DNA of 6,164 bases, taken from NCBI GenBank assembly GCA_030648225.1, contig JAUSIA010000251.1:1-6164 (forward strand). The letters run 5' to 3'. Within the stretch, counting starts at the first letter, position 1; each line of letters starts with the position of its first letter. The stretch is from Ignavibacteria bacterium. Its GTDB lineage: Bacteria; Bacteroidota; Ignavibacteria; Ignavibacteriales; Ignavibacteriaceae. The notes under the pieces were generated by a model, which saw only the letters and a program-made list of their open reading frames with translations, was not told the origin of the DNA and did not search any database. Both the position numbers and the translations under genes were made by a program. Below are positions 1 to 5,539 of the stretch, piece after piece.

Positions 1-1490
1 TTCCAGTGAAACAGGTTCCCTTTCTCTTCTTCCAAAATAAAATAAGTAAATTGCCTTACATTCCTGTAGAGTTCTTCTTCAGGTGCAAATATTCCCATCC
101 AGGTTCCGGTATTATAATAAAAAGCATTATCTGCTAACCTGTTTATATCGGCATAATGGGTATGACCAAAAACTACAAACTTTACTTTAAGAGAATCTGC
201 AATTATCCCGGCACTTTCTCTTATCTTTATTCTTATCTCATCCGATTCGGAAACTTCCTTTTTTGATTTTCTTTTTCTTAGCCATGTACGAAGGCTGATT
301 AAAAAAATTGCTATTAATAATGCGATTAGTATCTCGGGGATTTTCAGCAAAAAGAGAATATCTAAAATTGTATCCAGGATTTTATTTTTGATTTCACCAA
401 ACATATTCCTTAACAAACTTGTAATATCCGGCAGTAGAAGCAGGGCATATAGGGGCAGAACCCAAAGCAGCCCTTTTAGAGGAGATTTAAGCATGTTCCA
501 AAGAAATTTGAGTTTACCCGATGATAAAATTGGTTCCGCTTTAATTCCATCTATTTTAAAAAGATTATACTCGAACCATTTTCTTTTATCATTATCAGAA
601 TAAAATTTAGCAGCTTCAAGTTTTATTAATTCCTTATTTTTTTCATCTTCGGCACTTGTTTTATTTTTCTTCCCGGCTTTATTAAATGCTTTTATCAGGT
701 ACCTGAATGCGGTTCCAATTGAAGTGATAAAAATATAAGGATAGTTTTTCCAGAACTCGCCAAGATATTTTGAAAGCGGTCTTATATTGTCTGAAAGAGG
801 ATTTACAGATTCCATCTTGTTGGAAAAATATCTTATCAGAAAGCTTGAGAGATCTAATTCAATTTGTTTGCCTGCATCTTCATATTCAAACGGGAGGTAT
901 GGATAAAGAAAATTTCTGAAGGAAGTTGTATACTCATATTGATTCCCATGCTCTATGTAAAGCTTCCCAGGTATATAAAAGAACCAGGGAAGAAATTCTA
1001 GATTAGACCGGATCATTTTTTTATTTTCTTCTTCAGCCAGGTGTTCTAAGTTCGAAATAATTTGTTCCTGAACCTTTGGCCAAAACAATTGAATATCGTG
1101 ATTACCTTTTAAAATCTTAACGTAATTTCCTTTAGATATAAATGAGGTTAATGCTTTAAAAAATTCGGGGTGACCTTCAAAAATTTTATCAACCTGGAAA
1201 ACAGAGGCATTTTCGGATGTACGAAGTCCATACTTATAATTAATTTCTTTTGGAGAGATGTTATATTTTATTTTTTCTTCATCATTGGGAAAAACAAGTA
1301 CCTGGAGGAAATCAAAAAGATCACCATTTATTATTAATAAAGAGGGAGAATCATTTTGATAGAACTGAATAAATCTTTTGAAGTCATTATCCCAGAAGAA
1401 ATCTTCTGTTGCTGCCCAGACTCCGGTAAGTGGATCTTTCCCGCTTGTCATATGCAAGTCGGAAATTACTAGTATCCTTTTGTAATCCAT
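1..1490 (-). CDS. Calcineurin-like metallophosphoesterase with membrane-spanning insertion (partial, C-terminus outside window)
   Basis: The frame is open for 496 codons from ATG 1490 to the window edge. An in-frame TAG two codons upstream makes this the first possible start; no clear Shine-Dalgarno precedes it. The metallophosphoesterase blocks are all present in order: D-L-H (Asp11, His13), G-D-L-F-D (56-60), G-N-H-D (129-132), E-H-G-N (His181) and G-H-T-H (442-445). These are the usual ligands of a two-metal phosphoesterase centre. The order recalls LpxH/UDP-diacylglucosamine hydrolase-like enzymes, but those are about 240 residues. Here about 260 residues separate His181 from G-H-T-H, including hydrophobic stretches near 339-354 and 378-400 that look like membrane segments, followed by a basic stretch (R-K-R-K-S-K-K, about 405-411). 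The enzyme is therefore probably anchored in the inner membrane. The substrate cannot be told; a nucleotide, lipid or phosphoprotein is possible. Family assignment is strong, specific function is not. Confidence 0.93.
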   Translation of the reverse strand, partial: MDYKRILVISDLHMTSGKDPLTGVWAATEDFFWDNDFKRFIQFYQNDSPSLLIINGDLFDFLQVLVFPNDEEKIKYNISPKEINYKYGLRTSENASVFQVDKIFEGHPEFFKALTSFISKGNYVKILKGNHDIQLFWPKVQEQIISNLEHLAEEENKKMIRSNLEFLPWFFYIPGKLYIEHGNQYEYTTSFRNFLYPYLPFEYEDAGKQIELDLSSFLIRYFSNKMESVNPLSDNIRPLSKYLGEFWKNYPYIFITSIGTAFRYLIKAFNKAGKKNKTSAEDEKNKELIKLEAAKFYSDNDKRKWFEYNLFKIDGIKAEPILSSGKLKFLWNMLKSPLKGLLWVLPLYALLLLPDITSLLRNMFGEIKNKILDTILDILFLLKIPEILIALLIAIFLISLRTWLRKRKSKKEVSESDEIRIKIRESAGIIADSLKVKFVVFGHTHYADINRLADNAFYYNTGTWMGIFAPEEELYRNVRQFTYFILEEEKGNLFHW

Positions 1491-1534
1491 AGACTAAAAG
1501 CTGATTTGTTTGAAAATATTACCCCTCCCAACTC

Positions 1535-1544
1535 ATGTTAACAT
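1535..1544. promoter_or_regulatory. Perfect 10-base palindrome in leader of the phosphoesterase gene
   Basis: ATGTTAACAT is its own reverse complement and lies about 45 bases upstream of the phosphoesterase start, inside the leader predicted from the promoter candidate near 1586-1614. It could be an operator half-site pair. The symmetry does not extend further, and a 10-base palindrome can occur by chance in AT-rich DNA, so this is only a candidate. Confidence 0.2.
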
Positions 1545-1585
1545 CGGTTTGCCCCGGGAAAGAAGACCCGCCCGCATCGAAGGAA

Positions 1586-1614
1586 AAACTACATTAGAAA
1601 AAAATCAGTGTCAA
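1586..1614 (-). promoter_or_regulatory. Candidate promoter of the metallophosphoesterase gene
   Basis: On the minus strand a perfect TTGACA (1614-1609) is followed after 17 bases by TAGTTT (1591-1586), then more T. The downstream box is poor for a housekeeping sigma-70 -10 (three of six) but resembles the Bacteroidota -7 element TAnnTTTG, with the TTG of the upstream box standing in for the -33 element. It would give a leader of roughly 90 bases before ATG 1490. No other upstream signal for this gene is better. Prediction by eye only. Confidence 0.35.
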
Positions 1615-1650
1615 TAGTTGTAGGAAAATAATTTTGATATAGTGAGTGCG

Positions 1651-1685
1651 GGATTCAGATACCGGATACGAGATACCAGATGCAT
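1651..1685. repeat. Heptamer tandem array, consensus GATAC-NN
   Basis: Three exact 7-base units start at 1658, 1665 and 1672: GATAC followed by CG, GA and CA. Weaker units flank them (GGATTCA at 1651, GATGCAT at 1679). Five bases are fixed and two vary, as in the AAATC-NN array at 4750-4791. The array is intergenic, has no coding potential, and is too short to be a CRISPR. Confidence 0.7.
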
Positions 1686-1710
1686 TTCTTAATTACATAG
1701 TTACGCACAT

Positions 1711-1797
1711 CTGGAATAATGGAGTGGTGGAATACTGGAATACTGGAATTATGATTTTAATTCATTATTCCATCACTCCACTATTCTATTATTCCAA
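1711..1797. repeat. Inverted pair of octamer arrays (TGGAAT-NN) forming a long hairpin
   Basis: Five octamers run on the plus strand from 1712 to 1751: TGGAATAA, TGGAGTGG, TGGAATAC, TGGAATAC, TGGAATTA. Four octamers of the same family run on the minus strand from 1796 to 1765: TGGAATAA, TAGAATAG, TGGAGTGA, TGGAATAA. The arms pair from 1712/1796 inward. The outer eight positions and the inner stem GAATTA/TAATTC (1746-1751 with 1758-1763, loop TGATTT) are perfect; several mismatches between them become G-U pairs in RNA. The structure starts about 18 bases after the reductase stop codon, so it may end or protect that transcript. No T-run follows on the minus strand, so it is not a standard intrinsic terminator. 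Confidence 0.75.
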
Positions 1798-1814
1798 TTT
1801 CTGAATGATAATAA

Positions 1815-2810
1815 TTACTTTGATAAAATTTCATCAATCCTTCTTAATTCCTCATCACTAAAATTTAAATTTTGCAAAGCACCAACTGCATCTTCAATCT
1901 GGGATACTTTACTTGCACCAATAAGTGCCGAGGTTATTGCAGGCTGCCTTAGTACCCAGGCTAAAGACATTTGTGCTAAAGATTGATTTCTCTCTTTTGC
2001 GAGGTCATTTAGCTTTTTTACTTTCCTTAGCACATCTTCTGTAATTCTATCGGATTTGAAATATGGGATGTGCTCTTTACCAGCTCTCGAATCCTTTGGG
2101 ACATCTTTTAAATATTTGTCTGTAAGAAGTCCCTGGGCTAGTGGAGAAAAAACAATGCAGCCAATTCCTTCATCTTTGAGAACATTGAGTAATCCCTGTT
2201 CAATCCACCTATCTAACATATTATAATTCGGTTGGTGAATTAATAAAGGTGTTCCCAATTCGCGAAGAATATTTACTGCCCTTTTAGTGTCCTCAGGTTT
2301 GTATTGGGAAATTCCAACATATAACGCTTTGCCGCTTCGAACTATATAATCAAGCGCACTCATTGTTTCTTCAAGCGGAGTTTCAGGATCGGGGCGATGA
2401 TGATAAAAGATATCAACGTAATCAAGGCCCATTCTCTTTAAGCTTTGATCAAGACTTGCAACAAGATATTTCCTAGAACCAAAGTTGCCATAAGGTCCGG
2501 GCCACATATCCCATCCGGCTTTAGAGGAGATAATTAATTCATCGCGGTAAGGTTTTAAATCTTTTTGGAGAATGCGTCCAAAATTTTCCTCTGCTGAACC
2601 ATAAGGAGGCCCATAATTGTTAGCAAGATCAAAGTGTGTAATTCCCAGATCAAAAGCCCGGCGAACCATAGCTCTGCAGTTTTCAAATATATCAAATCCG
2701 CCAAAGTTATACCAAAAGCCAAGTGAGATTGGAGGTAGTTTTATTCCGCTTTTGCCGCAGCGTTTATAGTTTATATTTTCATAACGGGTTGCGGAGGGAG
2801 TGTATTGCAT
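1815..2810 (-). CDS. yghZ: Aldo/keto reductase, YghZ type (L-glyceraldehyde-3-phosphate reductase family)
   Basis: This 331-residue protein matches remembered E. coli YghZ almost throughout, including C-G-K-S-G (18-22), F-D-L-A-N-N-Y-G-P-P (60-69), S-A-E-E-N-F-G (72-78) and D-M-W-P-G-P-Y-G (101-108). The aldo/keto reductase tetrad is visible as Asp61, Tyr66, Lys97 and His138. Cofactor-side motifs are G-I-S (166-168), H-Q-P-N-Y-N (192-197), S-P-L-A-Q-G (222-227) and G-A-S-K (298-301). YghZ-type enzymes fold as a TIM barrel, act in the cytoplasm with NADPH, and reduce L-glyceraldehyde 3-phosphate, methylglyoxal and other aldehydes; eukaryotic Kv-beta subunits belong to the same wider family. 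AGGAA five bases before the ATG supports the start. It follows the exported-protein gene by 45 bases and is likely co-transcribed with it. Length is normal and no key residue is missing. Family is near certain; the true substrate here is inferred. Confidence 0.95.
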   Translation of the reverse strand: MQYTPSATRYENINYKRCGKSGIKLPPISLGFWYNFGGFDIFENCRAMVRRAFDLGITHFDLANNYGPPYGSAEENFGRILQKDLKPYRDELIISSKAGWDMWPGPYGNFGSRKYLVASLDQSLKRMGLDYVDIFYHHRPDPETPLEETMSALDYIVRSGKALYVGISQYKPEDTKRAVNILRELGTPLLIHQPNYNMLDRWIEQGLLNVLKDEGIGCIVFSPLAQGLLTDKYLKDVPKDSRAGKEHIPYFKSDRITEDVLRKVKKLNDLAKERNQSLAQMSLAWVLRQPAITSALIGASKVSQIEDAVGALQNLNFSDEELRRIDEILSK

Positions 2811-2855
2811 TATAATTCCTTTTTAATTTACAACTGTAATTTTGTTTATCAAGAG

Positions 2856-3374
2856 TTATTTATCCAGAATAAAACCATAAGTTTGTCCGTCATTTAAAAT
2901 AAGAAATCCTATTTTTCTGTCCATCATTAATTCAAGGTACATTGTCTCATCTTCAATAGTATTTATTTTTAATGTAATCCAAGGAGCCATATGAAAATGA
3001 TGCATTTTTTCCGGTGATATAAGTTTGCTATAAGTTAATAAAGACAGAATATCTTCATCAGATAAAATGATTGAATCTGATTTTATATAGGGGACAAAAA
3101 CTGTTTTGATTTTGTTGACTGGTACTAAGTCAGTGATTGGTTTATCAAACATATCCTTATCTTTTAATTCTTTTTTCCCAGGTATTGAATCGGAGTTTGA
3201 ATCATTATTACTAAGAAGTTGTAGAAGACGCTTTTTTGATTGTTCCTCTGTTTCTCTGATAATATTTAGCTTGACTTCTTCGTGGGAGAATTTAGTTGAG
3301 TCTATAACCTGTCCGAATGATAAAACAGAAAATAACAAAAACAACAGTAGAGGTAATTTTATCTCTTTATGCAT
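2856..3374 (-). CDS. Hypothetical exported protein with N-terminal signal peptide
   Basis: I do not recognise a family for this 172-residue protein. The N-terminus has a short charged stretch (H-K-E-I-K, 2-6), a hydrophobic core (L-P-L-L-L-F-L-L-F-S-V-L, 7-18) and S-F-G before Gln22, a good signal peptidase I site. No Cys is present at the cleavage point, so it is not a lipoprotein. The mature part starts with a charged, Ser/Asn/Lys-rich stretch (about 30-75), followed by a more structured half with a His-rich spot (M-H-H-F-H-M, roughly 124-129) and a beta-like C-terminus (I-G-F-L-I-L-N-D-G-Q-T-Y-G-F-I). It probably acts in the periplasm or outside the cell. The ATG has no Shine-Dalgarno site. 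A TATAAT lies 10 bases upstream, so translation of a very short leader or leaderless message is possible. The reductase gene follows 45 bases downstream. Confidence 0.8.
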   Translation of the reverse strand: MHKEIKLPLLLFLLFSVLSFGQVIDSTKFSHEEVKLNIIRETEEQSKKRLLQLLSNNDSNSDSIPGKKELKDKDMFDKPITDLVPVNKIKTVFVPYIKSDSIILSDEDILSLLTYSKLISPEKMHHFHMAPWITLKINTIEDETMYLELMMDRKIGFLILNDGQTYGFILDK

Positions 3375-3382
3375 AATTTTGC

Positions 3383-3388
3383 ATTATA
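3383..3388 (-). promoter_or_regulatory. Possible -10 box before the exported-protein gene
   Basis: The minus strand reads TATAAT here, ending about 8 bases before ATG 3374. Transcription would start almost at the ATG, giving a leaderless or very short-leader mRNA, which would fit the lack of a ribosome binding site. No matching -35 box is seen at 16-18 bases, and the stretch is AT-rich, so chance is a real alternative. Confidence 0.25.
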
Positions 3389-3416
3389 AGTTTTATTACT
3401 TAATAGACTACATTAA

Positions 3417-3434
3417 TTGAAATCAGAATTTCAA
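3417..3434 (-). terminator. Weak hairpin overlapping the stop of the GYD gene
   Basis: TTGAAAT (3417-3423) and ATTTCAA (3428-3434) form a seven-base stem with loop CAGA, and the GYD stop codon (3431-3433) sits inside it. The stem is AT-rich and only a loose run of T and A follows on the minus strand. It could slow or end transcription before the exported-protein gene, but it is weak. Confidence 0.25.
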
Positions 3435-3757
3435 CTGGTTGGTGGACGATAACCAGTTTTACCAGCTTTTTTCATAGCTTCAACTCCATCTTCCATTGTA
3501 AGTAATGGGGTTGTTTTGCTTGATTTAAATGCACCGCCTGCAGCAACAGCTAAAGAAAAAGCTGCGGCAGATATGGTATCCGGCATTTGAATAATCAAAA
3601 CAATATCATATTCGCCGAATGAGATGAAAGCACATTCAACTTTTCCACCCAATTTCTCAATTACAGGGCGAACGACTTCAACCCTATTTACAGGTTTTTC
3701 AAGTAAAGCTTTCCACGACTCAGTTGCGTAAGCTCCCTGCAAAAGAAAATATGCCAT
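3431..3757 (-). CDS. GYD-domain protein
   Basis: This 108-residue cytoplasmic protein fits the small GYD family (Pfam GYD), single-domain proteins of about 95-110 residues with a ferredoxin-like alpha-beta fold and no firmly established function. The family motif appears in variant form as F-G-E-Y-D (47-51), where the second position is Glu instead of Tyr, followed by a hydrophobic strand (I-V-L-I-I-Q). The opening (A-Y-F-L-L-Q-G-A-Y, 2-10), a helix ending R-P-V-I-E-K-L-G-G (30-38) and the late T-T-P-L-L-T-M-E-D stretch also fit the family. AAGGAG (3770-3765) seven bases before the ATG is the best ribosome binding site in the window and fixes the start. The gene lies 85 bases after the pirin remnant and 56 bases before the exported-protein gene. 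A link with pirin or the reductase is only positional. Confidence 0.88.
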   Translation of the reverse strand: MAYFLLQGAYATESWKALLEKPVNRVEVVRPVIEKLGGKVECAFISFGEYDIVLIIQMPDTISAAAFSLAVAAGGAFKSSKTTPLLTMEDGVEAMKKAGKTGYRPPTS

Positions 3758-3842
3758 GTTTTTTCTCCTTTCTGTTAAAGAAGTGATTGATAATCGAAAT
3801 TAACAAAATAATTTTCTATTAAGAAATTTTACTTATGTATAG

Positions 3843-4109
3843 TTATCCAAATTTACCGGATTGGTAATCTATCATTGCTTGTTTTATCTCAGCTTCTGTA
3901 TTCATAACGAAAGGACCATAAGATACTATTGGTTCATTAAATGGTTTGCCATGACAGAAAATTATTACCGAATCTTCGAGAGCTTCAATATTAATTTCTT
4001 CATCATCATTAACGAATTCTACTAAGATAAGTTTATCAGCAATTTGGCTATTTACTTCTATCTTACCATCAACAACATATAAAAGGATATTTCTTTCTTT
4101 CTTTAGCAA
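3843..4109 (-). CDS. Pirin C-terminal domain fragment (second part of a frameshifted pirin gene)
   Basis: This frame carries the end of a pirin. A C-terminal cupin strand (I-L-L-Y-V-V-D-G, 8-15) is followed by the pirin hallmark G-K-P-F-N-E-P-I-V-S-Y-G-P-F-V-M-N-T (54-71) and a typical ending D-Y-Q-S-G-K-F-G. The only start that gives this length is TTG at 4109, inside the preceding pirin frame and without a Shine-Dalgarno site, so independent translation is doubtful. It is one frame away from the N-terminal part and overlaps it by 41 bases. Joined after removal of one four-base unit, the two parts give about 280 residues, the normal pirin length. The well-kept C-terminal sequence suggests that the break is recent, reversible or an assembly error. 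Confidence 0.85.
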   Translation of the reverse strand: MLKKERNILLYVVDGKIEVNSQIADKLILVEFVNDDEEINIEALEDSVIIFCHGKPFNEPIVSYGPFVMNTEAEIKQAMIDYQSGKFG

Positions 4110-4689
4110 CTTTGAGATTTAGGACACCTCTTTGTTTAAGTTCAATAAAAGAAGTTATAACATCAGTTAGAGAGTCAATTGCTCCTTTCTCTTTACCCCA
4201 GGTTCCGGAAATGAGATTAACTGTTACCTTATCATCATCGAGTTTCAATTTCGGAATTTCTTCTTTTTGTAAGCCAATATATTTTGGCGGAGTCATCTTA
4301 AGTTTAGCAGGGAGATTAATCCATAGCTGAAGTATTTCTTCAATTCCTCCATCCTTTTTGAATTCTTCGGAGGCATTTTCTGAATGGACGATTCCTTTCC
4401 CGGCTGTCATCCATTGAATACCTCCTGATCTTATAATACTTTTTCCACCGCCAGAATCGCTGTGCATTACATCCCCTTTAAGAATAAAAGTGAGAGTTTC
4501 AAAACCTCTGTGCGGATGAGGACCAAAAGGCAATCCGCCATTGTTTGGAGGAAATTCCTGTGGGCCGTGGTGATTAAGAAGAATGAAAGGATCAATATGC
4601 TCAATGCTATTATTTGGAAACGCCCTGTATGTAAATAAACCATGCATCGGTTCGTCGATCGCCTGATGGAGATTTTTTATGTTTCTCAT
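4069..4689 (-). CDS. Pirin family protein, N-terminal cupin domain (frameshifted after about residue 199)
   Basis: Pirins are bicupin iron proteins; some have quercetin 2,3-dioxygenase activity and others act as redox-linked regulators. The N-terminal cupin is complete: F-G-P-H-P-H-R-G-F-E-T (55-65) and T-A-G-K-G-I-V-H-S-E (95-104). The metal ligands His58, His60, His102 and Glu104 match His56, His58, His101 and Glu103 of human pirin. After V-A-K-E-R (about 195-199) the frame leaves the pirin sequence, reads a short foreign tail (K-K-Y-P-F-I-C-C) and stops at TGA 4071-4069. The rest of pirin continues in another frame. The switch falls exactly on an AAAG tetranucleotide repeat (4090-4104). 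The ATG at 4689 gives the usual pirin N-terminus but lacks a clear Shine-Dalgarno. The truncated product would keep the iron site and lack the C-terminal cupin, so it may be non-functional. Confidence 0.93.
   Translation of the reverse strand: MRNIKNLHQAIDEPMHGLFTYRAFPNNSIEHIDPFILLNHHGPQEFPPNNGGLPFGPHPHRGFETLTFILKGDVMHSDSGGGKSIIRSGGIQWMTAGKGIVHSENASEEFKKDGGIEEILQLWINLPAKLKMTPPKYIGLQKEEIPKLKLDDDKVTVNLISGTWGKEKGAIDSLTDVITSFIELKQRGVLNLKVAKERKKYPFICC
4090..4104 (-). repeat. AAAG tetranucleotide repeat at the pirin frame break
   Basis: On the coding strand AAAG occurs three times in a row and is followed by AAAT. The reading G-C-T then AAA-GAA-AGA-AAG-AAA-TAT leads to the early stop. With two units instead of three the frame would read Ala-Lys-Glu-Arg-Asn-Ile-Leu-Leu-Tyr and continue into the intact C-terminal cupin. 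Loss of one A from an AAA run would also restore the frame with one extra residue. Three units is short for a phase-variable tract. Confidence 0.75.
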
Positions 4690-4749
4690 AAAATTTTTAT
4701 TCCGGTTAGAATTGAATACTTGTTTCTGAATGATTTTGGATACTGACTA

Positions 4750-4791
4750 AAATCGTAAATCACAAATCCGAAATCATAAATCTGCAATCGA
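4750..4791. repeat. Heptamer tandem array, consensus AAATC-NN
   Basis: Six consecutive 7-base units start at 4750, 4757, 4764, 4771, 4778 and 4785. Five read AAATC followed by GT, AC, CG, AT and TG; the last reads CAATCGA. The period is exact. It lies between the end of the DUF1801/YdeI gene and the start of the pirin gene, about 60 bases upstream of the pirin ATG, in non-coding sequence. It resembles in style the heptanucleotide short tandemly repeated repetitive sequences known from cyanobacteria, without implying relation. Confidence 0.85.
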
Positions 4792-4806
4792 GATGGATAT
4801 CCGCAA

Positions 4807-5427
4807 TTATTTTTTCATGTATTTCCAGTTTCTGGATTTATCTTCAGACATCCATTCAATTGCTGTTGCCATCCTTTTATTTCTTGTCTCTTCAGTTTTT
4901 GTTTCTGTAATCCATTCAACATATTCTTTTTGATGGGAGTAACTGAAGTTGTTAAAAGTTTCAAAAGCTTTTTTATTTTTCTTTAATTCGTTGATAAAAT
5001 AATCCGGAATAACCAATTCGACCTTAGGCTTTTTTGGTTTGGCAGGAATTTTAATCCCTTCATCATTAAGCTTTTTAGCCTGTTTCACAAAATCAATAAT
5101 CACTTTATCAGGAGGTAAATCTTTTATGCTGGTAATTCGTCCCAGGTTTCCCATAGCATTGCCGCCTTTGTTAAATATCTCGCCTAAATAACCTTTAGGA
5201 TCTTTAATCAACATATATTTCCAAAATCCGAATACGGCATGCTGTTTAAAACTGGCAAAGCTGCAAAATGGTCCCTTATAATCGAACGATGGCATACTCC
5301 ACTTGATGGTTTCTTCCACTTCCGGATTTCCTTTATGAATTAATTCTCGCAGCTTTGTTAAAACCGGTTTCGCAAAAGGTTGAGCTTTGTCTATATAAGC
5401 ATCAATGCGTTTATCTTTTTTTCCCAT
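4807..5427 (-). CDS. DUF1801 + YdeI/OmdA (OmpD-associated) family protein
   Basis: This 206-residue cytoplasmic protein has two domains. Residues about 15-115 are a DUF1801 (YdhG-like) domain, with its hallmark V-E-E-T-I-K-W-S-M-P-S-F (37-48) and the later F-G-F-W-K-Y stretch. A Lys/Pro-rich linker (about 128-138) leads to an OmdA/YdeI domain, sometimes named bacteriocin-protection, with F-S-Y-S-H-Q-K-E-Y-V-E-W-I (161-173), K-T-E-E-T-R-N-K-R-M (177-186) and W-K-Y near the end. This architecture is common in Bacteroidota and Bacillota. The biochemical role is not established; the bacteriocin label comes from distant relatives. AAAGGA (5440-5435) seven bases before the ATG supports the start. 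The gene begins after the terminator of the upstream membrane-protein gene and probably has its own promoter. The protein is full length with no oddities. Confidence 0.9.
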   Translation of the reverse strand: MGKKDKRIDAYIDKAQPFAKPVLTKLRELIHKGNPEVEETIKWSMPSFDYKGPFCSFASFKQHAVFGFWKYMLIKDPKGYLGEIFNKGGNAMGNLGRITSIKDLPPDKVIIDFVKQAKKLNDEGIKIPAKPKKPKVELVIPDYFINELKKNKKAFETFNNFSYSHQKEYVEWITETKTEETRNKRMATAIEWMSEDKSRNWKYMKK

Positions 5428-5452
5428 TGAGTATTCCTTTAACCGTGAATAA

Positions 5453-5458
5453 ATTATA
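5453..5458 (-). promoter_or_regulatory. Candidate -10 box for the DUF1801/YdeI gene
   Basis: The minus strand reads a perfect TATAAT here, which would start transcription about 18-20 bases before the ATG and include the AAAGGA ribosome binding site in the leader. The gene needs its own promoter because a terminator lies upstream. No TTGACA-like box is seen at the right distance, so confidence is limited. Confidence 0.35.
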
Positions 5459-5539
5459 GACCCTATTCTTTAGTGATGAGTTTTTTATATCAGAACCTTA
5501 AATCTTACATTTTCATACTGATATTATTGATAAAATATT

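Larger units (their letters stand above)
1491..1814. other. Intergenic region of 324 bases between aldo/keto reductase and phosphoesterase
   Basis: No open frame of note was found on either strand. Next to the reductase stop lies a long imperfect hairpin built from octamer repeats (1711-1797). Then come a heptamer array (1651-1685), a candidate promoter with a perfect TTGACA box (1609-1614), a C-rich stretch that gives G-runs on the coding strand (1522-1573), and a 10-base palindrome ATGTTAACAT (1535-1544). The rest is plain AT-rich spacer. Confidence 0.8.

Noticed and set aside
388..603. Plus-strand open frame of 71 codons
   Set aside because: It lies wholly inside the metallophosphoesterase gene on the opposite strand and shows no domain or signal of its own.
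1535..1545. Attachment site or origin signal from the palindrome and G-rich stretch
   Set aside because: No integrase, tRNA end, direct repeat or DnaA-box cluster is present to support either.
1651..1796. Possible CRISPR array
   Set aside because: The repeat units are only 7-8 bases with two variable bases, with no 20-40 base repeats or unique spacers and no cas genes in view.
2826..2837. Small inverted repeat TTACA-AC-TGTAA between the exported-protein and reductase genes
   Set aside because: A five-base stem with a two-base loop is too weak for a terminator, and chance is likely in this AT-rich spacer.
3106..3420. Plus-strand open frame of 104 codons
   Set aside because: It is a shadow of the exported-protein gene, with a Ser/Phe-rich composition typical of reversed coding sequence and no ribosome binding site.
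3758..3842. Promoter or terminator between the pirin remnant and the GYD gene
   Set aside because: The spacer is AT-rich with several loose TTTC/GAAA pairings and TTGTTA-like boxes, but no pair of boxes with proper spacing and no convincing stem.
4112..4330. Plus-strand open frame of 72 codons
   Set aside because: It lies inside the well-supported pirin frame on the other strand and has no recognisable feature.
4795..4802. Palindrome GGATATCC just after the DUF1801/YdeI stop codon
   Set aside because: Eight-base palindromes are common by chance and no repeat of it or extended symmetry is seen.
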